The notes under the pieces are model-generated. The model was not told the origin of the DNA, did no database searches, and worked only from the letters and a program-made list of their open reading frames with translations. A stretch of DNA of 64,000 bases from Streptomyces sp. NRRL F-5135 (GTDB lineage Bacteria > Actinomycetota > Actinomycetes > Streptomycetales > Streptomycetaceae), in NCBI RefSeq assembly GCF_000719775.1, contig NZ_JOHR01000012.1:248001-312000 (forward strand), written 5' to 3'. The position numbers were made by a program, and so were the translations under genes. This document shows positions 35,278-43,317 of this stretch, piece by piece (the stretch's first letter is position 1; every line of letters starts with the position of its first letter).

Positions 35278-37239
35278 CTAGGCGTGTTCCTCGGACTCCT
35301 GAGTGCCGGACTCGTCCAGGTCGTCATACCGGTCGGCCCAATTGGCCAGGGTGCGGTCGATACGGTCGAGCCTCTGGCGAAGGGACGAGATCTGGACTGA
35401 ATCCCATCCGTCCCGCTCCACGAGGCTGGCCCCGCCCGCGTGGATGGGGACCATCGTCATGCTGGCAACGGCCTTTTTGAGGGCCTCGACAGTCGTGGTC
35501 ACGTCGGCCCAGCACAGACTTGCAGCCTTGAACCCGCTCGCGACTTCTGCCAGTGGCTCGCCGTTGTATGTGTGGCGCACTAGCGAGTCGGTCAGCTCGC
35601 GGGCCTCGCCTCCGACTGTGAGCATCAGCTTCCCGGCTTCGTCGACCTCGTACAGCTTCTGGCCAAGTCGGCCTGCTCGGACGATTTCGTATGCCTGGAA
35701 TACACCCCGACGGCGCGAGAGCATGGCGCGTATCACGACAGGCAGAGTGCGATCGTCCTCGTCACCGGATCCACCAAAAACTTCCCGCTGCAAAGCCATG
35801 GGTTCCGCAATCGCCATGTAGTAAGCCGCTTTGACCGCGAGTTCTGTCTGGGCAACGCCTAGACGCCCGCTGTCGCCGAGGCCATGCTCCACCTCTTCTA
35901 GGGCTTCATCACGCAGATCCTCAAGCGATCGTGGGTCCTCTGCAGTCCCTTCCAGGGGCGAGTCGGAAGGAAGTGCCTCGATCTCGGGCATTCGGTAGGC
36001 GCGTTGCAGCACCGCGCGGCGCGGCCGAACGAACTGGAGCGCATCACTCTTCTCGGTGCGAACCGGGCGAAGAATCAGCTCAACTGCAATATCTACACGA
36101 TCTTCTCGTTTTGGTCGCTGCTTCGCTGTCAACGAGCGAATCCCGTCGTTGACGCGACGGGCTGTGCCGATTCCCCCGCCCAGAACAGCTCGGACGATCT
36201 CTGCAGCCCGGACATCACGGTGTCGGCTGAATCCCTCGCCCAAGGCGTCATGTTCAGTGATCACTCCAGCGAACCACTGTTTCTCTGATACAGAGATACG
36301 AGCAGGCCGCGTGGTTGTGGGTTGTGCTAGGGCGTCGAGAACAGCGTCTGCCTTGGCCTCGTTCTCCACGGCAGGGCCATACGGCTTAGGCGGCCGGATA
36401 TGCGTCAAGCCGATGAAGTTGCGTACAGCCGTATGGAATAGTTGGTTTGCGCGAGCATCAGGACGGAACCCGACGACAACACGCGCGGGGATGGTGAGGG
36501 CGCGCGCCTTTGCCTGCTCCTCCTCGCTAAGGTTGTCCCAACCCTGCTTCTGGATTAGCCGGATCCAACGGTTTACTTCCTGGCGGAATTTACGGTCGTC
36601 TCCACCCCACTCGTATGCGACTTTCGACGGGGCAAATCCGAGTAGATCGTGCACCGCACTGATGCGGCTAGAGCCGTCGGCGGCAATCAAGAGCGAGGCA
36701 GCTGGATGACCATTGTGGTGATTCACAGTCAGTGGCACGACAGTAAGCGGTTGGAGTACCCCCTCCACCGCAATGTCCTCGCTGAGGGGGTTCTCCTTCG
36801 TCAAGCGGCCCTTGGCATCCTCCAGCCGCTGCGCGAGTGCGCTCGGATCCTCCACATGGATCTCCAGCTCCGCGCCTTTGCTCGGTGCCGACCTTGGCTC
36901 GGGCAATGCTGTCCCGGCTCCACCCAGTGCGTAGGTCCGGCGCCCGTACTCCCGTGGGTTAGCCGGATGCGGCACGACTGATGCGGACCACAACCTGGTC
37001 TCGACAATCAACAAAGTGGCACCCTGCACACGCAGTTCGACCGACTCGGTCAGTTTCCGGCGCATTTCATCGGGACGTACTGCAGCGCGTGAGAGAACCC
37101 GGACCACTCCATCGGTAAAACCTTGCCCGATCAGCGAGGAGGCGAGGTTGTCGATGGCGGCGCCGCGGGGAAGCGTCCACTGCGTTGGCTGCCAACCTTC
37201 GCCCGTGTCGAAGGGATGGCCGACGGACTCATCGGTCAC
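35278..37239 (-). CDS. Unrecognised protein with ParB/DndB-like DGSSR motif
   Basis: About 653 aa from the GTG at 37239, with GGAG six bases upstream and overlapping the end of the upstream gene; a GTG at 37302 has a weaker site. In the first 250 residues the segments AVEGVLQPLTVVPL, LLIAADGSSRISAVHDLLG and ALTIPARVVVGF are arranged like a ParB/sulfiredoxin or DGQHR (DndB-like) domain, in which the DGxxR loop binds a nucleotide or DNA. A segment ARANQLFHTAVRNFIG follows. The C-terminal 350 residues are helical and unknown, ending in an acidic tail. No nuclease or ATPase motif is seen. It lies between the integrase and the right att site. A defence or modification role is only a hypothesis. 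Confidence 0.6.
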   Translation of the reverse strand: MTDESVGHPFDTGEGWQPTQWTLPRGAAIDNLASSLIGQGFTDGVVRVLSRAAVRPDEMRRKLTESVELRVQGATLLIVETRLWSASVVPHPANPREYGRRTYALGGAGTALPEPRSAPSKGAELEIHVEDPSALAQRLEDAKGRLTKENPLSEDIAVEGVLQPLTVVPLTVNHHNGHPAASLLIAADGSSRISAVHDLLGFAPSKVAYEWGGDDRKFRQEVNRWIRLIQKQGWDNLSEEEQAKARALTIPARVVVGFRPDARANQLFHTAVRNFIGLTHIRPPKPYGPAVENEAKADAVLDALAQPTTTRPARISVSEKQWFAGVITEHDALGEGFSRHRDVRAAEIVRAVLGGGIGTARRVNDGIRSLTAKQRPKREDRVDIAVELILRPVRTEKSDALQFVRPRRAVLQRAYRMPEIEALPSDSPLEGTAEDPRSLEDLRDEALEEVEHGLGDSGRLGVAQTELAVKAAYYMAIAEPMALQREVFGGSGDEDDRTLPVVIRAMLSRRRGVFQAYEIVRAGRLGQKLYEVDEAGKLMLTVGGEARELTDSLVRHTYNGEPLAEVASGFKAASLCWADVTTTVEALKKAVASMTMVPIHAGGASLVERDGWDSVQISSLRQRLDRIDRTLANWADRYDDLDESGTQESEEHA

Positions 37240-37630
37240 TGCTTGCTCCAGTAATGCGATCCACAAGGAGGAGTGCTTTGCGCGCCTGCTTTCGATCCTC
37301 ACGACCTGCTGGCGTGTCTACGGGAGTCAGTGAAAGCCGCGCGGCGCGCTCGCTGAGTGCCGCACGAACCTGGTACCACCCTTCAGAAGACAGGGTGACC
37401 ATATACAACCGCTCGCCATGCAGGTTGACGATGCCGCAGTTCAGTTCTTGCTCTGCGATCCCGGCCCAGTGCGATGCCAGGCGGCCGAGCGTGATCTCGG
37501 AGCCCTGATCACTTGGGGATTCGGGTGAGGGAGTGGCGCGGCACTCGTCGGCCGCCCGTTGAAGAACAGCTGCGACGAGGCCAACTTCGCCCTGGTCCAG
37601 GGGGATGGAGAAAGTGATGATGTCGGACAC
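37229..37630 (-). CDS. Small unrecognised protein coupled to the DGSSR protein
   Basis: A 133-aa protein from the GTG at 37630, with GGAG nine bases before it (MSDIITFSIPLDQGEVGLVA ...). The stop overlaps the start region of the next gene, so the pair is translationally coupled and probably works together. It has an N-terminal beta-alpha segment, a middle strand pair (GIVNLHGERLYMVTLSSEGW) and a basic C-terminal helix. No family is recognised. Confidence 0.55.
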   Translation of the reverse strand: MSDIITFSIPLDQGEVGLVAAVLQRAADECRATPSPESPSDQGSEITLGRLASHWAGIAEQELNCGIVNLHGERLYMVTLSSEGWYQVRAALSERAARLSLTPVDTPAGREDRKQARKALLLVDRITGASSDR

Positions 37631-38273
37631 GGAACAGCTCTCCGTGAAGGTCGGCCGATGCAGGCACCGGCATGTCGGCGTCGTGCTGCCAAGTCGCGGG
37701 TGCGCCCGGCAGAGCGAGAGCGCGGACATGTCGACCGCCGACCTCCACCCGTGTCGGTCCGCGGAACAGTTGCCACCGGGACCTCTGGTGCCGTCCGAGC
37801 CACGCACCATCCGGCCCGAGGGGGGAGGTGGACATGAACCTCATACCCGAGGGGACACAGTAAGACGGTTCCGCTGCTCGACCCGGTCTAGCACAAGCCG
37901 AGGAAGCTGATCCGTCATAGCGCGGAGTCATCGAACAAGTCGCTCGGCGCCAAGGGTAGCGAGGCGGCTACATTGTGTGCAACGAGTTGATGCTGTAACT
38001 AATGTGACTCTCTATCAGTCGGACTGCCGCTGAGAGCATAGGCGACTGCCGGAACCGCCGATGGCGGCGAAGGGCTGGCGTTCGTGACGTGACGCGGTGC
38101 CGCCGTCTGGTCGGCGATGCGGCCGAGGGTTCATGCTCGAGTTGAGGGTGGGCAGCCGGTGGCCGGCTCGCAACGGCGCCGCGAGACAGACGAACGTGTT
38201 TGGTCAGCAGGGGCTGGTTCTGGGAAGGGGGCTGGCGCTGGCTTCGCCGCGTCGGTAAGGATCACCGCCCTGT
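37631..38273. other. Gene-free stretch between cargo operon and integrase remnant
   Basis: I see no convincing gene in these 643 bases; the open frames present have no ribosome site or family signature. CTAATGTGACTC at about 38000 resembles CTAATGTGTCTC at 32809-32820, the promoter/operator of the XRE-int operon. It could be a relic of a second copy. The promoter of the leftward cargo operon should lie near 37640-37700. Confidence 0.4.
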
Positions 38274-38600
38274 CGGGCTCTGCGACATGGTGCCGTGGCG
38301 CTGGCGCACCTGGCCGAGGCCGGCCTGGAAGGCATCATGACGGACACCTATACGCGCCTGTTGACGGAGACTGGTCTGGCGATCGCCGAGGCCGCAGCCC
38401 GGCTCGTCCCGCGCGCCCGGGCCGCCTCCGAAAACGCCGCTCCCGAAGCGGAGGCCGAGCCCGACGACGCGGAGCATCCCGGCCCCGAGTCCGTGCCGAA
38501 CGGTGCTGATCCGTTGGGAGAAATTCCGGAGATCAACTCTCCGTCCGCTCACGCACCGCTCACGCAAACGGCCTCGGACGACGAGTCCGAGGCCGAGTAG
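38274..38600 (+). pseudogene. 3' remnant of a second integrase gene
   Basis: The frame reads LRHGAVALAHLAEAGLEGI, then MTDTYTRLL and GLAIAEAAARLVPRAR, and ends SAHAPLTQTASDDESEAE. It matches the last 110 or so residues of the intact integrase (LRHGAATLAHAAGADLKDI, TADTYTSLL, LAIAEAAARLVPRAR, AHAPLTQTAPNEES) but is not identical. The LGHSS box between GI and MTDTYT is deleted, and everything before the HxxR helix is missing. No normal start is present. It lies directly beside attR, where the 3' end of the true integrase of an undisturbed element would be. It is therefore a relic of an earlier or a tandem element of the same family. Confidence 0.85.
38546..38566. repeat. Tandem CGCTCACGCA repeats, putative right arm-type integrase sites
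   Basis: Copies at 38546-38555 and 38557-38566, identical in unit and spacing to the pair at 3207-3227, lie 80 bases inside attR. They fall within the integrase remnant codons for SAHAPLTQT. Confidence 0.55.
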
Positions 38601-38645
38601 AACCCCTCCCTGGAGGATAAACCCCAGGTCAGAGCGGTACTGCGT

Positions 38646-38689
38646 TGTGCCCCCGGCAGGATTCGAACCTGCGACACCCGCTTTAGGAG
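38646..38689. repeat. attR: 44-bp core within the tRNA-Arg gene
   Basis: Identical to 3047-3090. The right side continues into the 5' half of the tRNA gene, so integration kept the tRNA intact. The distance between the two copies makes an element of about 35.6 kb. Confidence 0.92.
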
Positions 38690-38720
38690 AGCGGTGCTCT
38701 ATCCCCTGAGCTACGGAGGC
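38648..38720 (-). tRNA. tRNA-Arg (anticodon CCT)
   Basis: A 73-base cloverleaf on the minus strand. The acceptor stem GCCTCCG pairs with CGGGGGC. The D arm is GCTC-AGGGGATA-GAGC. The anticodon stem CCGCT/AGCGG has loop CTCCTAA (CCT, reading AGG), and the T arm is GCAGG-TTCGAAT-CCTGC. CCA is not encoded. Its 3' part is the attachment core of the element. Confidence 0.95.
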
Positions 38721-39180
38721 GGGGATCTGTAGGGGCGCGCTTCCCGATTCAACCGGTGACGGATGAACCCGCTCAGCGTGGACCCAACAGCGCTGTGGTG
38801 GTACGGCCGGTTGGGGCTGTGCCACCGCCGACAGTGTAGCGGGTGGTGGCCTTGCGATCATCGGGCCTGGGAGGGGTTCTGCGCGGCCAGGTCAGCGGGG
38901 GGATCGCGGCCCGGGCCGCCGGGGCTCGGTGTCGCTGGGCCCGGGGCGGCCGATGCTCTGTCCCGTCCTGGCAGTCGTCTGGGAGCGGTGTTCCTGGTCC
39001 GGCCGGCGGCGTCAGGTCTGTGGCGGCACAGGCTTTGGGCTTGCTGCTCCCGGTGTCCTGCGGTCCGGGACGGTACCGGTGCGCGAGCCTCGCTTTCGGC
39101 GACCGGGCCGACTCGGCGCCGCCTAGTGTCATGTCCGTTTTCCGCCAGCTTCGTGCCGGGAGGCGCCGCATGCTGGAAGG
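38721..39180. other. Intergenic region between tRNA-Arg and ada-alkA
   Basis: 460 bases without a gene I can support. Open frames on both strands here are shadows of GC-rich sequence. It should contain promoters for the tRNA (minus strand) and for the alkylation-repair operon (plus strand), but I cannot point to clear boxes. The start codon at 39181 has GGAAGG touching it, so this start may be poorly chosen or leaderless. Confidence 0.4.
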
Positions 39181-40866
39181 GTGACGAGCGACGACGACAG
39201 CAGGTACGAGGCGGTGTGCAGCCGCGACGCACGCTTCGACGGCGAGTTCTTCTTCGCCGTCGCCACGACCGGGATCTACTGCCGCCCCAGTTGCCCGGCC
39301 ACCACTCCCAAGCGGCGGAACGTGCGTTTCTTCCCCACCGCTGCCGCCGCCCAGGGCGCCGGGTTCCGGGCGTGCCGTCGCTGCCGGCCGGACGCGGTGC
39401 CCGGGTCCGCCGGGTGGAACGTGCGGGCGGACGTGGTCGGCCGGGCGATGCGGCTGATCGGTGACGGTGTCGTCGACCGCGAGGGCGTGGCCGGACTTGC
39501 CGATCGGCTGGGCTACAGCGCACGGCAGGTGCAGCGGCAGCTGAACGCCGAGGTCGGCGCCGGGCCGATCGCGCTGGCGCGGGCGCAGCGGGCGCACACC
39601 GCGCGGATACTGCTGCAGACCACCTCCATGCAGGCCGCGGAGATCGCGTTCGCGGCCGGGTTCGCGAGCGTGCGGCAGTTCAACGACACCGTCCGCGCGA
39701 TCTACGCGGTCACCCCGAGCGCGCTGCGCGCTGCCAAACCGGGCCGCACCTCCCGGCACGGGGCCGGGGCCTCCCGGCACGGATCGGCGGGCTCGGGCCG
39801 GCTCGCCGCACCGGGCTCGGCCGGGGCGGAGTCCGGCGCCGTGGATACGGCGCCCGGTGAAGCGGGCCGGGTGCCCGGAGAAGCAGGCCCGGCCGGCCCG
39901 GTGTTCGGGCCCACGGACGCGGCGCCCGGAAGAGCGGGCAGGGCGCCCGGAAAAGCACGCCCGGAGCCCGGCGCGGCCCCGGCCGGAGTGCCGTTGCGGC
40001 TGGCCCACCGTGGTCCCTACGCCGTTCGCGAGGTCTTCGACCACCTCGCCGCCCGCGCCGTCACCGGTGTCGAGGAGGTCACCGGCGCACCGGGCGGGCG
40101 TACCTACCGGCGCACCCTGCGGCTGCCGCACGGAAGCGGTGTCGCCGAGGTCGCCGAGCGGCTCGGCGCGGGCTGGCTGGAGTGCCGACTCCACCTGACG
40201 GACCTGCGCGACCTGACGACCGCCACCCACCGGATACGGCGCCTGTTCGACCTGGACGCCGACCCCTACGCCGTCGCCGAACGCCTCGGTGCCGACCGGG
40301 CCCTGGCCCCGTTGGTCGCCCTGCGGCCCGGGCTCCGTGCGCCGGGCGCCGCGGACCCCCACGAACTGGCCGTCCGTGCGGTGCTGGGCCAGCAGGTCTC
40401 CGTCGCCGCCGGGCGGAAACTCGGCAGCGCGCTGGTGGCCGCCTACGGCCTGCCCCTGCCCGCGGCCGACGGCGGCCTCACCCACCTCTTCCCCACGCCC
40501 GACGACCTGGCCGACGCGTCCCTGGCCGAGCTCGGCATGCCCGACTCCCGCAAAGGCACCCTGCGCGGGGTCGCCGGCGCGCTGGCCGCCGGTACGGTCC
40601 TCCTCGACGCGGGCGCCGACCGGGACGAGGCCGAGAAAGCCCTGCTGGCCCTGCCCGGCATCGGCCCCTGGACGGCCGGCTACGTCCGGATGCGCGCGCT
40701 GGGCGACCCGGACGTCCTGCTGACGGGCGATGTCGCGGCCCGTGCCGGAATGCGCCTGGCGGGCGCCGAGCCGGTCGACGCCGAAGCCTGGCGGCCGTGG
40801 CGTACGTACGCCATGCACCATTTCTGGAACGCCGCGGCAGACCGGCGCCGCGCCCCCGCGGTGTGA
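39181..40866 (+). CDS. alkA: Ada-AlkA fusion: adaptive-response regulator and 3-methyladenine DNA glycosylase
   Basis: A 561-aa protein (GTG start). Residues 1-80 are the Ada metal-binding, phosphotriester-accepting domain with the cysteines of IYCRPSC (Cys about 38 and 42) and CRRCRPD. Residues 85-185 are an AraC-type helix-turn-helix (LADRLGYSARQVQRQLNAEVG, given in part). A linker of about 85 residues is Gly/Pro/Ala-rich and repetitive. Residues 275-561 are the AlkA/HhH-GPD glycosylase, with the helix-hairpin-helix ALLALPGIGPWTAGYVRMRA and the catalytic Asp in LLTGDVAARAG. It removes alkylated bases and probably activates the genes that follow. Confidence 0.88.
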   Translation: MTSDDDSRYEAVCSRDARFDGEFFFAVATTGIYCRPSCPATTPKRRNVRFFPTAAAAQGAGFRACRRCRPDAVPGSAGWNVRADVVGRAMRLIGDGVVDREGVAGLADRLGYSARQVQRQLNAEVGAGPIALARAQRAHTARILLQTTSMQAAEIAFAAGFASVRQFNDTVRAIYAVTPSALRAAKPGRTSRHGAGASRHGSAGSGRLAAPGSAGAESGAVDTAPGEAGRVPGEAGPAGPVFGPTDAAPGRAGRAPGKARPEPGAAPAGVPLRLAHRGPYAVREVFDHLAARAVTGVEEVTGAPGGRTYRRTLRLPHGSGVAEVAERLGAGWLECRLHLTDLRDLTTATHRIRRLFDLDADPYAVAERLGADRALAPLVALRPGLRAPGAADPHELAVRAVLGQQVSVAAGRKLGSALVAAYGLPLPAADGGLTHLFPTPDDLADASLAELGMPDSRKGTLRGVAGALAAGTVLLDAGADRDEAEKALLALPGIGPWTAGYVRMRALGDPDVLLTGDVAARAGMRLAGAEPVDAEAWRPWRTYAMHHFWNAAADRRRAPAV

Positions 40867-40974
40867 TGTCCGAAATCCGCCAGCACGCGTGGCCGCCGCG
40901 CTCCAGGATCGCAAGGAGAACGACATGACAGGAATGGCCGAAAGAGCCGGAAGAGCAGGAAGAAGGCACGACCC

Positions 40975-41511
40975 ATGACCCTCTGCACGACGACCCCCAG
41001 CCCCCTGGGCGACCTGCTGCTGGTGGGCGAGGAATCGGCCACCGCGCGCGGCGGCACCGCGCTCGTCTCGCTGTCCGTACCCGATCAGAAACGCGGTGCC
41101 GTCGTCCAGGACGACTGGATCGAGAAGCCGGAGGCCTTCAGCGAGATCGCCTCCCAGCTCCGCGCGTACTTCGAGGGCGGACTCACCCGCTTCGACATCG
41201 AGTACGTCACCGGTGGCAGCGACTTCCAGCGGCGCGTGTGGACGGCGCTGGAGGCCATCCCGTACGGGACCACCCTCAGTTACGGCGAGATCGCCGCGCG
41301 GATCGGCGCCCCGAGGGCCGCGGTCCGCGCCGTGGGCACCGCGATCGGCGCCAACCCGCTGCTGGTCGTCCGGCCCTGCCACCGTGTGATCGGCGCGAGC
41401 GGCGCGCTCACCGGCTACGCGGGCGGTCTCGCGCGCAAGCGGCAGCTGCTGGACCTGGAGAGCGCCCACCGGACCACCAGGCCATCGGAAACGGCGCCCG
41501 AAACGCCGTAG
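40975..41511 (+). CDS. ogt: Methylated-DNA-protein-cysteine methyltransferase
   Basis: A 178-aa protein with the active-site motif VRPCHRVIGASGALTGYAGG (Cys about 132). The DNA-binding segment is GTTLSYGEIAARIGAPRA. It repairs O6-methylguanine by moving the methyl group to its own cysteine in a single turnover. The ATG is preceded by AGAAGG. It follows ada-alkA in the same direction and belongs to the same adaptive-response cluster. Confidence 0.9.
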   Translation: MTLCTTTPSPLGDLLLVGEESATARGGTALVSLSVPDQKRGAVVQDDWIEKPEAFSEIASQLRAYFEGGLTRFDIEYVTGGSDFQRRVWTALEAIPYGTTLSYGEIAARIGAPRAAVRAVGTAIGANPLLVVRPCHRVIGASGALTGYAGGLARKRQLLDLESAHRTTRPSETAPETP

Positions 41512-41603
41512 CGCCGTAGCGCCGTAACACTGCGGCGCCGCAGCACCATAGCGCCGTGGCTTCGCCAGGAGTGACATCACCACGGATCAGAGGACCCTCG
41601 ATC

Positions 41604-42428
41604 ATGACCGACACCGACACCGACACCGACGCCGACACCCTCACGGACACCGACGCCGACGCCGACACCATGACCGTCCCGACCGGTCCTGGCGCCGACC
41701 GCGTCGCCGGCCACCCCGCCGGCCGCCTCGCCGACCGCGTCGGCCGACAGGACTGGGACGCCCTCGCACGCGAACTCGACGCGTACGGCCACGCCCTGAC
41801 CGGTCCGCTCCTCACTCCCGACGAGTGCCACGACATCGCCGCGCTGTACGAGAAGACCGAGCACTTCCGTACGACGGTCGACATGGCCCGGCACCGCTTC
41901 GGCTCCGGTCAGTACCGTTACTTCACCCACGACCTCCCCGCCGCCGTACGGGAGTTGCGCGAAGCCTTCTACCCGAGGCTGCTGCCCATCGCCCGGGACT
42001 GGGCGGCCAGGCTCGGACACCCCGCTCCGTGGCCGGACGCGCTGGGCGAGTGGATCGCGATGTGCCACGAGGCCGGCCAGGCCAGGTCCGCCCAGATCCT
42101 GCTGCGGTACGGAGCGGGCGACTGGAACGCCCTGCACCGCGACGTGTTCGGCGAGATGCTCTTCCCGCTCCAGGTCGTCGTCGGCCTCGACGTGCCGGGA
42201 GCCGACTTCACCGGCGGCGAGTTCATCATGACCGAACAGCGTCCGCGGGCGCAGTCGAGGGGATCGGCCACCACCCTGCCGCAGGGACACGGGCTGGTCT
42301 TCACCACCCGCGACCGGCCCGTGGCGAGCAGGCGCGGCTGGTCGACCGGACCGATGCGACACGGCGTGAGCACCGTGCGCTCCGGGCGGCGGCACACGCT
42401 GGGCCTCGTCTTCCACGACGCGGCATGA
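41604..42428 (+). CDS. Fe(II)/2-oxoglutarate-dependent oxygenase
   Basis: A 274-aa protein from the ATG at 41604, with AGAGGA upstream; an in-frame start at 41556 is less likely. The N-terminus is an Asp/Thr repeat (DTDTDTDADTLTDTDADAD) coded by GACACCGAC repeats. The double-stranded beta-helix has the iron triad: LHRDVFGEM (His, Asp) and the C-terminal PMRHGVSTVRSGRRHTLGL (His, and Arg for 2-oxoglutarate). It resembles the PKHD/2OG-FeII_Oxy family found in Streptomyces beside alkB. The substrate is unknown, but clustering suggests DNA or RNA repair. Confidence 0.75.
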   Translation: MTDTDTDTDADTLTDTDADADTMTVPTGPGADRVAGHPAGRLADRVGRQDWDALARELDAYGHALTGPLLTPDECHDIAALYEKTEHFRTTVDMARHRFGSGQYRYFTHDLPAAVRELREAFYPRLLPIARDWAARLGHPAPWPDALGEWIAMCHEAGQARSAQILLRYGAGDWNALHRDVFGEMLFPLQVVVGLDVPGADFTGGEFIMTEQRPRAQSRGSATTLPQGHGLVFTTRDRPVASRRGWSTGPMRHGVSTVRSGRRHTLGLVFHDAA

Positions 42429-42646
42429 CTCCTCCCGCGACGCCTCCCGCGACTCCTCCCGCGACTCCTCCCGCGACTCCTCCCGCGACGCCTCTCGTGC
42501 CGGCTGCCGTCGCCGACGAGGCCATCGCGACGGCGGCCGGCCACCGGCCCCGCGCGGTGTACCCGTACGACACGTACGCTCGTCGAATGCGGAGGAACGA
42601 CCGGCGTCGAGTGCGGAACGACCTGCCCGCCGGGGTGGCCCGATGA
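42425..42646 (+). CDS. Small PPAT-repeat protein between two oxygenase genes
   Basis: A 73-aa frame whose ATG overlaps the upstream stop (ATGA, 42425-42428) and whose stop overlaps the alkB start (ATGA, 42643-42646). This is the pattern of a coupled operon gene. It begins with six PPAT-like repeats coded by CTCCCGCGA units and ends in a basic tail (YARRMRRNDRRRVRNDLP). The repeat and lack of family make a spacer translated only for coupling also possible. Confidence 0.45.
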   Translation: MTPPATPPATPPATPPATPPATPLVPAAVADEAIATAAGHRPRAVYPYDTYARRMRRNDRRRVRNDLPAGVAR

Positions 42647-43314
42647 GCGCGCTGATCCCACGGCCGGCCATGGAGATCGCCCCGGGCGCGGTGCACGTAC
42701 CCGGCTGGCTCGGCCTCGACCAGCAGCGCGAGCTCGTGGCGGCGTGCCGTGCGTGGGCCACCGGCCCGGTCCCCATCCGGCACACGGCGCTGCCGCGCGG
42801 CGGCGTCATGTCGGTCAGGACGGTGTGCATCGGCTGGCACTGGCGGCCCTACCGGTACACGCGCATCGCCGACGACGTGAACGGACGGCGGGTCTCCGCG
42901 TTCCCCGACTGGATGGTCCGGCTGGGCCGCCGCGCCGTCCTGCGGGCGTACGGCGACGAGGCGGCCGCGGCCGCCTACACACCCGACACCGCGCTGATCA
43001 ACTTCTACGACGGCCGGGCCAGGCTCGGTATGCACCAGGACAAGGACGAGAAGTCCTCCGACCCGGTGGTCTCCCTGTCCATCGGCGACACATGCGTCTT
43101 CCGTGTCGGCAACACCGAGACCCGGACCAAGCCCTACACCGACATCGAACTCGCCTCGGGTGATCTGTTCGTCTTCGGAGGCCCGTCCCGGTACGTCTAC
43201 CACGGCGTGCCCAAGGTCCACGAAGGCAGCGCCGACCCCGCCACGGGGCTCAGGACCGGGCGGCTGAACATCACCATGCGGGTCACCGGCCTCCAAGGTC
43301 GCTACACCGAGTAG
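42643..43314 (+). CDS. alkB: Alpha-ketoglutarate-dependent dioxygenase AlkB
   Basis: A 223-aa protein. The iron ligands are in GMHQDKDE (His-x-Asp, about residues 127-133) and in VYHGVPKV. The 2-oxoglutarate and DNA-binding arginines lie in RLNITMRVTG (about 204-213), and INFYDGRARLGMH is the usual AlkB strand. It removes 1-methyladenine and 3-methylcytosine lesions by oxidation. Last gene of the alkylation-repair cluster; its stop lies three bases from the stop of the converging phosphatase gene. Confidence 0.9.
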   Translation: MSALIPRPAMEIAPGAVHVPGWLGLDQQRELVAACRAWATGPVPIRHTALPRGGVMSVRTVCIGWHWRPYRYTRIADDVNGRRVSAFPDWMVRLGRRAVLRAYGDEAAAAAYTPDTALINFYDGRARLGMHQDKDEKSSDPVVSLSIGDTCVFRVGNTETRTKPYTDIELASGDLFVFGGPSRYVYHGVPKVHEGSADPATGLRTGRLNITMRVTGLQGRYTE

Positions 43315-43317
43315 GCG

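Noticed and set aside
38773..41583. A 936-codon minus-strand open frame opposite ada-alkA and ogt
   Set aside because: It is a GC-frame shadow of two clearly recognisable repair genes and has no family signature.
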